A DNA stretch of 64,000 nt from Aquihabitans sp. G128 (GTDB lineage Bacteria; Actinomycetota; Acidimicrobiia; Acidimicrobiales; Iamiaceae), in NCBI RefSeq assembly GCF_019048865.1, contig NZ_CP077604.1:4650001-4714000 (forward strand), in the 5' to 3' direction. Position 1 is the stretch's first letter, and each line of letters begins with the position of its first letter. The translations under genes were made by a program, and so were the position numbers. The notes beneath the pieces are model-generated. The model searched no databases, had not been told where the DNA came from, and worked only from the letters and a program-made list of their open reading frames with translations. This document shows, in pieces, positions 28,025 through 35,619 of the stretch.

Positions 28025-29127
28025 AGGTCGCCCTGGTCACCTACTCCACCCGGCCTCGTGGCGGCGTGGTCCACACGCTGGGGCTGGCCGAGGCGCTGGC
28101 GGCCCAGGGCCTCGACGTGACCGTCGTGTCGCTCGGCCGCCACGGCGACGGCGCCTTCTTCCGCGCGGTCGACCCGCAGGTGGCGGTCCAGCTGGTGCCG
28201 TTCCCCGACGTCGAGGGCGAGGACGTGGGCGATCGCATCATCCGCTCGATCCGGGCGCTCGGGTGCGGGGTCGACTGGGCGGCGTTCGACGTGGTGCACG
28301 CCCAGGACTGCATCTCGGCCAACGCCGCCCCCCGGTGCATCCGCACCGTCCACCACCTCGACCGGTTCACCACGCCGGCGCTGGCCGCCTGCCACGAGCG
28401 GGCGATCGTCGAGCCCATCGCCCACATCTGCGTGTCCAAGGCCGTGGCCGCCGAGGTGCGCAGCGGTTGGGGCATCGACCCCCTGGTGATCCCGAACGGC
28501 GTGGCCGCCGAGCGGTTCGCGGCGGCAGCCGACGCGTCGCCGTCGTCGGTCGCGGCCCGCGCCAGGTGGCGGGCGCGCATCGAAGCGCCCTGGGTGCTGG
28601 CCGTGGGCGGCATCGAGCCCCGCAAGGGCACCCTCGAGCTGGTGGAGGCGTTCGCCGTCGCCCGGTCCGAGCTGCCGTCGCACCGCCTCGTGGTGGCCGG
28701 CGGCGAGACGCTGTTCGACTACCGGCCGTACCGCGCCGAGGTCGAGGACCGGTGCGCCGCGCTCGGCGTCGAGCCGCTGGTGCTCGGTCCGGTGCCCGAC
28801 GCCGACCTGCCCGCCCTGTTCGCAGCGAGCGACGTGCTGGCCATGCCGTCGACCAAGGAAGGCTTCGGCCTGGCCGCCATGGAGGCCCTCGCCGCCGGCG
28901 TGCCCGTGGTCCTGAGCGAGCTGCCGGTGTTCGCCGAGGTGTTCGGCTCCACCGTCCGCTACGGCTCGTCCCCTGCGACCTTGGCCGAGGCCCTGGTCGA
29001 CGCCGTGCAGTGCCCCGATCCCGACCAGGTGCAGCGGGGTCGCCACCTGGCCGCCCGCCACACGTGGTTGCTGGCGGCCGACGCCCACCTCGCCCTCTAC
29101 GAGTCGCTGGTGGGCTCCCGGTCCTGA
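28021..29127 (+). CDS. MSMEG_0565-family GT4 glycosyltransferase
   Basis: 368 residues of the GT-B fold. The N-terminal half begins VKVALVTYSTRPRGGVVHTLGLAE and has FDVVHAQDCIS and RTVHHLDRFTTP. The C-terminal half has WVLAVGGIEPRKGTLELVEAF, the nucleotide-sugar loop and the EX7E-type motif in PSTKEGFGLAAMEALAAGVP. This subfamily is the usual last member of Nit1C-type clusters in mycobacteria. GTG 28021 overlaps the preceding stop (GTGA). The acceptor is unknown; glycosylation of a cluster product or cofactor is possible. Confidence 0.9.
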   Translation: MKVALVTYSTRPRGGVVHTLGLAEALAAQGLDVTVVSLGRHGDGAFFRAVDPQVAVQLVPFPDVEGEDVGDRIIRSIRALGCGVDWAAFDVVHAQDCISANAAPRCIRTVHHLDRFTTPALAACHERAIVEPIAHICVSKAVAAEVRSGWGIDPLVIPNGVAAERFAAAADASPSSVAARARWRARIEAPWVLAVGGIEPRKGTLELVEAFAVARSELPSHRLVVAGGETLFDYRPYRAEVEDRCAALGVEPLVLGPVPDADLPALFAASDVLAMPSTKEGFGLAAMEALAAGVPVVLSELPVFAEVFGSTVRYGSSPATLAEALVDAVQCPDPDQVQRGRHLAARHTWLLAADAHLALYESLVGSRS

Positions 29128-29167
29128 CGCCCGGCCGGCCGATCGGCTGGGCGACTCGGGCCGGGCG
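29128..29167. terminator. Bidirectional stem-loop between convergent genes
   Basis: CGCCCGGCC (29128-29136) and GGCCGGGCG (29159-29167) are perfect 9-bp arms starting right after the glycosyltransferase stop and ending just before the nitroreductase stop. They probably end both transcripts. Confidence 0.55.
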
Positions 29168-29170
29168 GGC

Positions 29171-29839
29171 TCAGGCCTCGACGGTGAACGCCGGGCCGTC
29201 GATGCGGTCGATGGTGGTGAACGACTCGACCGGGTTGCGCTTCAGCTTGGTGGCCTGGTGCTCGGGCGTGCCCAGGCAGATCATGGCCACCAGGCCGTGG
29301 TCCGGCGGCAGGCCGAGCAGGGGACCGACCTCGGCCTCCGACGCCACGAGGAACGTGGTGAGCACGCCGCCGCGGCCCTCGTTGCGGGCGGCCAGCAGGA
29401 CGTTGTGGCAGAAGGGGTAGATCGATCCTCCGCCGACCACGGAGAAGCGGTCCAGGTCCCGGTCGAGCACCGCCAGCACCTTCAGGTCGACCGACACCAC
29501 CAGCACCACCGGCACGTCCTCGAGGTGCTCGAGCATGGGGTTCTTCGGCAGGTCGTCGGCGATGGCGATGTCGTCGGGGGCCCGGTCGATGGGGTTGAAC
29601 GAGCGGTAGCCGGCGTGGGCCTCGCCCAGGTAGCGGTGCCAGGTGGCCGCGCTGTGCTCGGCCAGGGTGCGGCGCAGCTCGGGATCCCGCACGACGGTGA
29701 CGTGCCAGCCCTGCTGGTTGCCGCCGCTGGGGGCGAACCGGGCGTTGTCGAGGATGCGGAACAGCACGTCGTCGGGCACCGGGTCGTCGGTGAAGGCCCG
29801 CACCGCGCCGGTCGTCCGCATCACGTCTTCGAGCTCCAC
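29171..29839 (-). CDS. Nitroreductase family protein
   Basis: 222 residues. MRTTGAVRAFTDDPVPDDVL and FAPSGGNQQGWHVTVVRD are the FMN-binding start of the nitroreductase fold, GGGSIYPFCHNVLLAARNEGRGG is the central helix, and LGLPPDHGLVAMICLGTP the end. These enzymes use FMN and NAD(P)H to reduce nitro groups, quinones or flavins. The GTG start at 29839 has AGGAGG five bases upstream; MRTT at 29821 is an internal alternative. It is followed upstream on the same strand by an AraC regulator gene. Confidence 0.9.
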   Translation of the reverse strand: MELEDVMRTTGAVRAFTDDPVPDDVLFRILDNARFAPSGGNQQGWHVTVVRDPELRRTLAEHSAATWHRYLGEAHAGYRSFNPIDRAPDDIAIADDLPKNPMLEHLEDVPVVLVVSVDLKVLAVLDRDLDRFSVVGGGSIYPFCHNVLLAARNEGRGGVLTTFLVASEAEVGPLLGLPPDHGLVAMICLGTPEHQATKLKRNPVESFTTIDRIDGPAFTVEA

Positions 29840-29916
29840 GCCAGCCTCCTGGGTTCGGGTCCGTCGCCCATCCTGCCCACCGCGAGGTGCTGCCCAGCAC
29901 CCGAGGTGCTCCGGCC

Positions 29917-30693
29917 TCAACCGGTGAGGGCGATCGCTCCGCGCTCTCGGGCGAGGCGGGCGGGGGTGGTGCCGGCGAGGGCGCGGACGTCGCGGTTGGC
30001 GTGGGCCTGGTCGCTGTACCCGGCGGCGAGGGCGAGCTCGGCGAGGCCTGGGCCCGGGCCGCCAGAGCGGGCCGACCGGTCGAGCAGGGCGAGGAAGCGG
30101 TGGAGCCGGCCGACCCGCTGCAACAGCTTGGGGCCGATGCCCACCTCGTCGAGGAGGCGGCGGCGGAGGTGGCGGGGCGAGAGCCACGCCTCGTCGGCGA
30201 CGGTCGCCACGTCGGTGGTGGTGCGCCACAGCACGTCGACCGCGCCGGCCACTGCCGGGTCGACCTTGGCATCGCGCAGCGCACGGCCGTCGCTCGGTGC
30301 CGCAGCGGCGGGGTCGACGGTGAAGCGGGCCAAGGCTTCGGCCTCTCGGCGGGGGAGGAGGTCGGTGAGCTCCACCGTCCGGTCGACCAGTTCGCTCGCC
30401 GGGACGCCGAGGACCGCACGCACGGCCTCGGGGCGCAGGCGCAGGGCCCACAGCTGCGAGCCGGGCGTGGGCGGCACCTCGATGGCCTCGGTCATGGTGC
30501 CGATCGCCCGCATCCCGCCGTCCTGGTCCACGTGGATGTCGGCGCAGCCATCGGGCACCACCCGGGTCGGGGTGCGGGTCGACGCGTCCGCGGACGCGCT
30601 GGAGGGGGCGGGAACGGCGCCGGTCGAGGCCGTCCACCGGCAGCGGACGAGGTGCTCGAACCCGACGAGCGGCGCTTCGGCGTAGTGGTCCAC
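29917..30693 (-). CDS. AraC-family transcriptional regulator
   Basis: 258 residues. The N-terminal half begins VDHYAEAPLVGFEHLVRC and contains VVPDGCADIHVDQDGG, the DUF6597-type sensory start seen in AraC proteins. The C-terminal half holds two helix-turn-helix units: TVADEAWLSPRHLRRRLLDEVGIGP and LAELALAAGYSDQAHANRDVRALAGTTPA. GTG 30693 has GGAGG upstream; longer reading frames run through the palindrome at 30777 and are less likely. It probably regulates the adjacent nitroreductase gene, itself, or both. Confidence 0.88.
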   Translation of the reverse strand: MDHYAEAPLVGFEHLVRCRWTASTGAVPAPSSASADASTRTPTRVVPDGCADIHVDQDGGMRAIGTMTEAIEVPPTPGSQLWALRLRPEAVRAVLGVPASELVDRTVELTDLLPRREAEALARFTVDPAAAAPSDGRALRDAKVDPAVAGAVDVLWRTTTDVATVADEAWLSPRHLRRRLLDEVGIGPKLLQRVGRLHRFLALLDRSARSGGPGPGLAELALAAGYSDQAHANRDVRALAGTTPARLARERGAIALTG

Positions 30694-30776
30694 CGGGGGC
30701 CTCCCTGTTCGACGATCCGGTCCCGGACCATCCTGCCCGCCGCCGCCGCAGAACAGCCGTGCACGGACGGGAGCTG

Positions 30777-30810
30777 ATTGGCGCAGATTCGGCGCAGATT
30801 CTGCGCCAAT
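30777..30810. promoter_or_regulatory. Compound palindrome upstream of the AraC gene
   Basis: ATTGGCGCAGA and TCTGCGCCAAT are perfect inverted arms. The middle repeats GGCGCAGATT once more, so the site holds two direct and one inverted GGCGCAGA half-sites. Such an array 84 bases upstream of a regulator gene is a good autoregulation candidate. Confidence 0.5.
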
Positions 30811-30860
30811 CGGCTCAGACGCGTGCACGTAAGCGGTGACCAGGCGCTTTACCCGCCTTC

Positions 30861-30902
30861 GATGCATGCCTCACGGGTTATATGAACGACGAGGCATGCA
30901 TC
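30861..30902. repeat. 12-bp perfect inverted repeat with 18-base loop
   Basis: GATGCATGCCTC (30861-30872) and GAGGCATGCATC (30891-30902) flank an AT-richer loop (30873-30890). It lies 65 bases beyond the stop of the glyoxalase gene. It could be a terminator or an operator; no T-run follows. Confidence 0.6.
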
Positions 30903-30966
30903 CGGACTGGTCGGCAGCCGCCGTTCGAACCCGTCGTCCGCCCGACCCGATCAGGCCGGCAGTCCC

Positions 30967-31356
30967 TCAATCGAGGGCTGCGAAGAGGTCGATGCCGTTG
31001 CCGTCGGGGTCGTGCAGCGTGGCGTAGCGCTGGCCCCAGAACGCATCGAACGGTTCGAGGTGCGACCGAGCGCCGCCGGCCACCAGGGCGGCGTGCACCT
31101 CGTCGACCTCGGCGGGAGACGAGCAGCCGAACGCCAGGCTCATGCGCGCCGAGCCGGTCGGCGCCTCGAAGTCCGAGAACGAGCGGATGGTCTCCACCGT
31201 GTCCCAGGCCAGCTTCACGCCGCCGGGCAGCACCACCTCCACGTGCGGCTCGCCATCAGCTTCCGGAGGCAGGTCGAGCCCGAGCTGCCGGTAGAAGGCC
31301 AGCGACGCCGCCATGTCGGCCACCACGATCTCCACCACGTCCAGCTGGAGCTCCAT
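30967..31356 (-). CDS. VOC-superfamily (glyoxalase-like) protein
   Basis: 129 residues with two beta-alpha-beta-beta-beta modules: LDVVEIVVADMAASLAFYRQLG at the start and PFDAFWGQRYATLHDPDGNGIDLFA at the end. VOC proteins use a metal to act as lyases, dioxygenases or resistance proteins; some only bind drugs. ATG 31356 (MELQLDVV) is chosen, as GAAGG lies nine bases upstream; two further ATGs at 31362 and 31365 precede it. The substrate is unknown. Confidence 0.82.
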   Translation of the reverse strand: MELQLDVVEIVVADMAASLAFYRQLGLDLPPEADGEPHVEVVLPGGVKLAWDTVETIRSFSDFEAPTGSARMSLAFGCSSPAEVDEVHAALVAGGARSHLEPFDAFWGQRYATLHDPDGNGIDLFAALD

Positions 31357-31544
31357 CGTCATCATCCTTCGCGTCGTCTGGCGGCCCGGTCGGTGCCGGG
31401 CCTCGGTCACCCGCCATGGTGGCTGACCGGCCGGTGCTGGTCTTGGACGAAACGGCCAGCCGTCGCGCCCCCCGCCCCCCGGCGCCAGGTCGATCGAAGG
31501 TCACCCGCCGTACGCGTCGGCGGGCCGGCCGGCGCGCAGGGCAC

Positions 31545-32318
31545 TCAGCTCGAGCGGGAGATCTTCTGCTGCAGCGCGACGAGCCGCTCCTTGAACGCCG
31601 GCTGCCCCACGGACCACGCCTGGTCCACCAGCTCGCGCCGGACGGCGACGTCGTGGTCGGTGATCGCCGCCACGTCGCCGATGGTGGCCTTCGTCCGCTC
31701 CACCAGCTCGCGAGGGGCCGAGGCCGCCCGCGCCCCCATCTCGATGGCGAGCGGCAGCAGCTCGTCGTCCGGCACGCAGCGCCAGGCCAGGCCCACCCGC
31801 TCGGCCTCGGCCCCGTCGAGCACCTCGCCGAACAGGACCGTGGCGGCGGTTGCCTGCGGCCCCACGATGTTGCGCATCATCCAGGTGTGCCCACCGCCGG
31901 GGTGGATGCCCAGGTTCAGGAAGCGGGTGTCGAACTTGGCGGAGGCGCCGGCGAGGCGCACGTCGCACGCCAGCGCCAGGTTCATGCCGGCCCCGACCGC
32001 CGCCCCGTTCACCGCCGCGATGGTGGGCAGGGGCGAGCGGGCGAAGCGCAGGAAGCCCTCGTAGATGGCGAGCAGCCCCTCCTCGTCGGAGGTGCCGTGC
32101 GACCCGCCCAGGTGCGACAGGTCGGCACCGGCGCAGAACGCCGAGCCCGCCCCCGTCACCACCAGCGCGCCGACCGACGGGTCCGCCTCCAGCTCGTCGA
32201 CCACCGCGGCTGCCTCGTCGCACATGGCCAGCACGAACGCGTTGCGCCGCTCCGGCGCATCGAGCGTGACCACGCCCACCCCGTCGACGACCTCGCTGCG
32301 AACCGAAGGGCTGCTCAT
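31545..32318 (-). CDS. Enoyl-CoA hydratase/isomerase family protein
   Basis: 257 residues of the crotonase fold: GVVTLDAPERRNAF, GAGSAFCAGADLSHLG (first oxyanion-hole strand), PLPTIAAVNGAAVGAGMNLALACDVRLA (second) and FDTRFLNLGIHPGGGHTWMM. The usual second catalytic Glu region reads LGIHPGGG, so the Glu164 equivalent is a His, as in some non-hydratase members; hydratase activity is therefore uncertain. ATG 32318 was chosen; an upstream ATG in the same frame would add about 27 residues. Confidence 0.87.
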   Translation of the reverse strand: MSSPSVRSEVVDGVGVVTLDAPERRNAFVLAMCDEAAAVVDELEADPSVGALVVTGAGSAFCAGADLSHLGGSHGTSDEEGLLAIYEGFLRFARSPLPTIAAVNGAAVGAGMNLALACDVRLAGASAKFDTRFLNLGIHPGGGHTWMMRNIVGPQATAATVLFGEVLDGAEAERVGLAWRCVPDDELLPLAIEMGARAASAPRELVERTKATIGDVAAITDHDVAVRRELVDQAWSVGQPAFKERLVALQQKISRSS

Positions 32319-32407
32319 GGCCGCCGAGTCTGCCAGCCGAGCCGACCGCACCCGTTCGGCGTGCTCAACCGGAGCCGGGCACGACCGCTCGGCCATGACG
32401 GCCTGGC

Positions 32408-33455
32408 TCAGGTCGGGGGCTGGTCGCGGAGGACGGCGGGGGAGTGGCGGAAGAACTGCTCGACGTCCTCCTCGTACCGGTAGTCGGCGTCGCGCTCGCC
32501 GACGGTCTTGCGCAGCCGCAGCGCCTCGACGAAGGCCTCGACGGCGCCGGCGGAGGTGTAGCGGTACTCGAAGCCGGCCTCCTTGAAGCGCCGGTTGTCG
32601 ATGCCGCGCCCGTACTTGAGCAGGTCGATCAGCTCGGGGGCCAGGTCGACGAGGCCCAGGCGCCGCAGCGGGCCGGTGGCCACGTCGATGCCCATGGGCG
32701 GCATGGGGATGCCCCGCTTGCCGGCGATGGCCATGACCTCGCTCCAGGGCAGGGCGCCCTCGCCGGCCACGTTGAAGATGCCGGGCACCCGGTTCTCCAG
32801 GGCGAAGAGGATGGCCGACACGACGTCGTGCTCGTGGACCAGTTGGAAGCGGGGGTCGAAGCCGGCCACCTTGGGCACGAACGGCAGCTGGAGCGCCTGG
32901 GTGAGCGGCGTCGAGATGTCGGGCCCGACGACGTTGCAGAACCGCAGCAGGCTCAGGCAGACGTGGGGGTTGTCGCGGGCGAAGTCCCGCACGTAGCTCT
33001 CGACCTCGAGCAGGCTGCGCTCGACGCGTGCGAGGCGAGGTCGACCGCTTGTCGGTCTCGCGGAACCAGTACGGGTCTTGCGGCGACGCGCCGTAGACCA
33101 GCGCCGCCGACTTCACCACCACCGTCCGCACGGTCGACCCTGCCGCCGACGCCGCCGCGAACAGGTTCATGGTGCCGATGACGTTGATCTCGTGCATGGC
33201 CCGCGACGACATCTGGGTGGAGTCGACGACCAGGAACGTGTGGGCGATGGTGTCGACCCCGGTGGCCCGCACGATGCGGGACAGGATCGAGTAGTTCTCG
33301 TCGGAGCGCACGTACTCGGTGCGCTCCAGCTTCACCCGGGGCTCGCGGGTGTCGAGGCCGATGATGACCTCGACGTCGGGGTCGGCCTCCAGGGCCTGGG
33401 CCAGCCGTCCGCCCCAGAAGGTGGACAGCCCGGTGATGAGGACCCGGCGCCCCAT
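32408..33455 (-). pseudogene. NAD-dependent epimerase/dehydratase (GalE2/Rv0501-like), frameshifted in the middle
   Basis: ATG 33455 gives MGRRVLITGLSTFWGGRLAQ with a Rossmann glycine motif, EVIIGLDTREPRVKLERTEY and RTVVVKSAALVYGASPQDPY. After RETDKRS the frame breaks at a CGCG tract (33025-33028); two missing bases (CG) would restore RTRVERSLLEVESYVRDFARDN and run on to the stop at 32408. The repaired protein has about 349 residues with the SDR fold. In mycobacteria the same pair, epimerase-like Rv0501 and acyltransferase Rv0502, are neighbours. The start overlaps the acyltransferase stop by one base (TGATG). Confidence 0.82.
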
Positions 33456-34354
33456 CAGCCGAACCAGACCGATCGGCGCTGGCGCAGCATGTCGAACAGG
33501 GCTTCCTGGATCTGCTGGCGGATGGCCTCGGACTCGTCCATGATCCGGCTCCGGGAGTACCGGGGCTGGTCGGGCTCGACGTCGTCGAACGTGATGGGGT
33601 CGAGCACCCGCAGCTTGAACTTGGCCGGGAAGTGCAGGGCGGCGCCGAGCGGGCCCAGGGCCATGTTGGCGGTGATCGGGAAGTACGGCAGGCCGAAGAC
33701 CTTCGCCACCGACGGCACCTTGAACAGGATCGGCATCGACTCCTCGGCGCCGACCACGGCGATGGGGACGATCGGCACGCCGGCCCGCATGGCGATCTCG
33801 ACGAAGCCGCCCCGACCGAAGCGACGCAGGCGGTAGCGCTCGTTGTAGGTCTTGGAGGTGCCCTTGGTGCCCTCGGGGAAGACGAGGGCGAGCTGCCGCT
33901 GCTCGCGCAGCAGGCGGTAGGCGTTGTCGGGGTGGGCCACCACGCCGCCGCCGCGGGCCCAGAGGGTGCCGACGACCGGCGTGCCCTTGAAGAAGTGGTC
34001 GGCCAGGCCGTAGACGGGCCGACCCAGCTCGGTCTCGATGCCGTGCATGATCGCCGGGGCGTCGGACGGGATGGCCCCGGCGTGGTTCGAGACCAGCAGG
34101 GCACCGCCCTCGGCCGGGATCTTGTCGAGCCCGTCCCACTCGGCGCGGAACCAGTGCTTGTACATGGGGTCGTAGGCCTTGCGCACGAAGGCCCGCACCC
34201 GCTCGGAGCGGCCCCATTCGTCGACGTCGCCGGTGCGGGGGTCCGGCAGCGGCTCCTGCTCCTCGACCACCGGCGGCAGGTGCAGGGGCACGATCTCCGC
34301 CGTGCGGGTGGGGCGGGGCCCCGCCTCGCTGCGCTCCTGCTCGTCTCCAGCCAT
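33455..34354 (-). CDS. Lysophospholipid/1-acylglycerol-phosphate acyltransferase family protein (Rv0502-like)
   Basis: 299 residues. The PlsC landmarks are SNHAGAIPSDAP (catalytic His and Asp), LVFPEGTKGTSKTYNERYRLRRFGRGGF (phosphate-binding EGT motif) and AGVPIVPIAVVGAEESMP. The N-terminal 60 residues are acidic and Pro-rich. It would transfer an acyl chain to a lysophospholipid or a related glycolipid at the inner membrane face. ATG 34354 is 24 residues before the basic domain begins. Its stop shares a base with the start of the epimerase gene, as expected for an operon. Confidence 0.9.
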   Translation of the reverse strand: MAGDEQERSEAGPRPTRTAEIVPLHLPPVVEEQEPLPDPRTGDVDEWGRSERVRAFVRKAYDPMYKHWFRAEWDGLDKIPAEGGALLVSNHAGAIPSDAPAIMHGIETELGRPVYGLADHFFKGTPVVGTLWARGGGVVAHPDNAYRLLREQRQLALVFPEGTKGTSKTYNERYRLRRFGRGGFVEIAMRAGVPIVPIAVVGAEESMPILFKVPSVAKVFGLPYFPITANMALGPLGAALHFPAKFKLRVLDPITFDDVEPDQPRYSRSRIMDESEAIRQQIQEALFDMLRQRRSVWFG

Positions 34355-34434
34355 GGCGGCCCAGCGTACTTCGCCCCTGTCCGGCCCCGTCCGGCGCCCA
34401 TCGGGCGGCCGGTGCCAGGCAGCGGGGCTGCGGG

Positions 34435-35274
34435 TCAGGTCGGGTCGGACTGGTCGGCGAGGTCGCCGGTGGCCTCCGCCTCGTCGGCCAGCCAGGCCTG
34501 GCCGACGGCACACGTGGGCCGGGCGATGCACCAGCGGCAGGCGTAGCTGGGACGGAACACCGGCTCGACGGCCCCGGTGCGCAGCGCCGCCAGCCGGCGG
34601 GCGGCGTCGACGGTGCGGGCGACGGTGGCGTCGAGCAGGCCCTCGGTCACCGCCTCGGTCCGGGACTCGCCGAGGTCCAGGTAGAACGACGCCACCAGGC
34701 GGGGCGGGATCCCCACCCGGATGGTGTCGAGGAGCGCGTAGAAGCGCAGGTCGTCGCGGTGGGCGGCGTTGGGCGCCCCGGTCTTGAGGTCGATCACGAC
34801 CTTGCCGGCGGTGCTGCCCCGGGCCACGCCGAGGGTGAGGTCGACCTTGCCCCGCAGCCGCACCCGGCCGCCCACAAGGTCGACGATCTGGGTGCTCTCG
34901 GTCACGGGACGCCACTTGGGCTCGAGGCGGGGGAAGCACTCGAAGAACTTGGCCACCCGATCGCCGGCGGCGCTGCGCAGCTCGGCGCGGTCGGCCTCGG
35001 AGCAGGTGTTCAGGAAGTCGGTGAGCCAGTGGTCGGTGCGGGCCAGGCTGGCCATGGCCTCGTCGACCAGGGCGAGGGGCAGCGGCTCGCCGGGCCAGTG
35101 GATGCCCAGCTCCACCGCCTTGTGGGCGATGGTGCCGCGGGCGATGGGGACGGTGACGGTGAACGGCTCGGGCGACGCCTCCTCGGCCACCAGCCGGGCC
35201 TCGCAGCCGTGGATGCGCGACAGCAGGTGCTTCGAGAGCTGCACGTCCTCGTCCGGGGCGAGGTCGTCGAGCAC
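34435..35274 (-). CDS. PD-(D/E)XK nuclease with Cas4/AddB-like four-cysteine Fe-S site
   Basis: 279 residues from GTG 35274. The nuclease core shows ARGTIAHKAVELGIHW, LRGKVDLTLG and KVVIDLKTG, the metal-binding D and D-x-K of RecB-type nucleases. Cys24 near the start (IHGCEARL) and Cys246, Cys249 and Cys255 in CRWCIARPTC at the end form the Cas4/AddB pattern for a 4Fe-4S cluster. Homologues I know of this type start earlier; the frame is open upstream and encodes PLTPVQERTLAELGATG, but no ATG, GTG or TTG precedes it, only an ATC at 35416-35418. It probably acts in DNA repair or end processing. No CRISPR array or cas gene lies nearby. Confidence 0.8.
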   Translation of the reverse strand: MLDDLAPDEDVQLSKHLLSRIHGCEARLVAEEASPEPFTVTVPIARGTIAHKAVELGIHWPGEPLPLALVDEAMASLARTDHWLTDFLNTCSEADRAELRSAAGDRVAKFFECFPRLEPKWRPVTESTQIVDLVGGRVRLRGKVDLTLGVARGSTAGKVVIDLKTGAPNAAHRDDLRFYALLDTIRVGIPPRLVASFYLDLGESRTEAVTEGLLDATVARTVDAARRLAALRTGAVEPVFRPSYACRWCIARPTCAVGQAWLADEAEATGDLADQSDPT

Positions 35275-35487
35275 CGGGCGCAGCCCGGCCTCCAGGTCGA
35301 ACCGGAGCCGGCGGCCGAGGTCGGTGCCGAAGGTGGGTCGCTCGGCGCCGGTGGCGCCCAGCTCCGCCAGCGTGCGCTCCTGGACGGGCGTCAGCGGGGC
35401 GGTGGGGACGGCGGCGATGCCGAGAGGATACGACCGCCCACCGACACGGCCGGGCTCGCTGCGGTGGGCCGGCCGGGACGCTCGGCG

Positions 35488-35536
35488 GTTCTGTCGGGGA
35501 TCGGTGTCGTGGGGCGACGTGTTCTCCCGACAGAAC
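35488..35536 (+). repeat. 49-bp palindromic repeat, family III, copy 1
   Basis: The arms GTTCTGTCGGG (35488-35498) and CCCGACAGAAC (35526-35536) are perfect. An inner GTCG-TGGGG-CGAC hairpin lies in the centre. It sits between the nuclease and alcohol dehydrogenase genes. Confidence 0.92.
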
Positions 35537-35560
35537 GGCGGTCCGGCCCGACGTCGGTGC

Positions 35561-35609
35561 GTTCGGTCGGGGATCGGTGTCGTGGGGCGACGTGTTCTCC
35601 CGACAGAAC
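35561..35609 (+). repeat. 49-bp palindromic repeat, family III, copy 2
   Basis: Identical to copy 1 except that the left arm reads GTTCGGTCGGG. It lies 24 bases after copy 1 in the same orientation and 10 bases before the alcohol dehydrogenase stop. Confidence 0.92.
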
Positions 35610-35619
35610 GGTGGCGCAG

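Larger units (their letters stand above)
35275..35619. other. Intergenic region with probable N-terminal extension and two family III repeats
   Basis: The first part (35275-35418) is probably coding for the nuclease N-terminus. A TATCCT hexamer on the minus strand at 35425-35430 may be a -10 element. The rest holds two family III palindromes and no gene. Confidence 0.5.
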
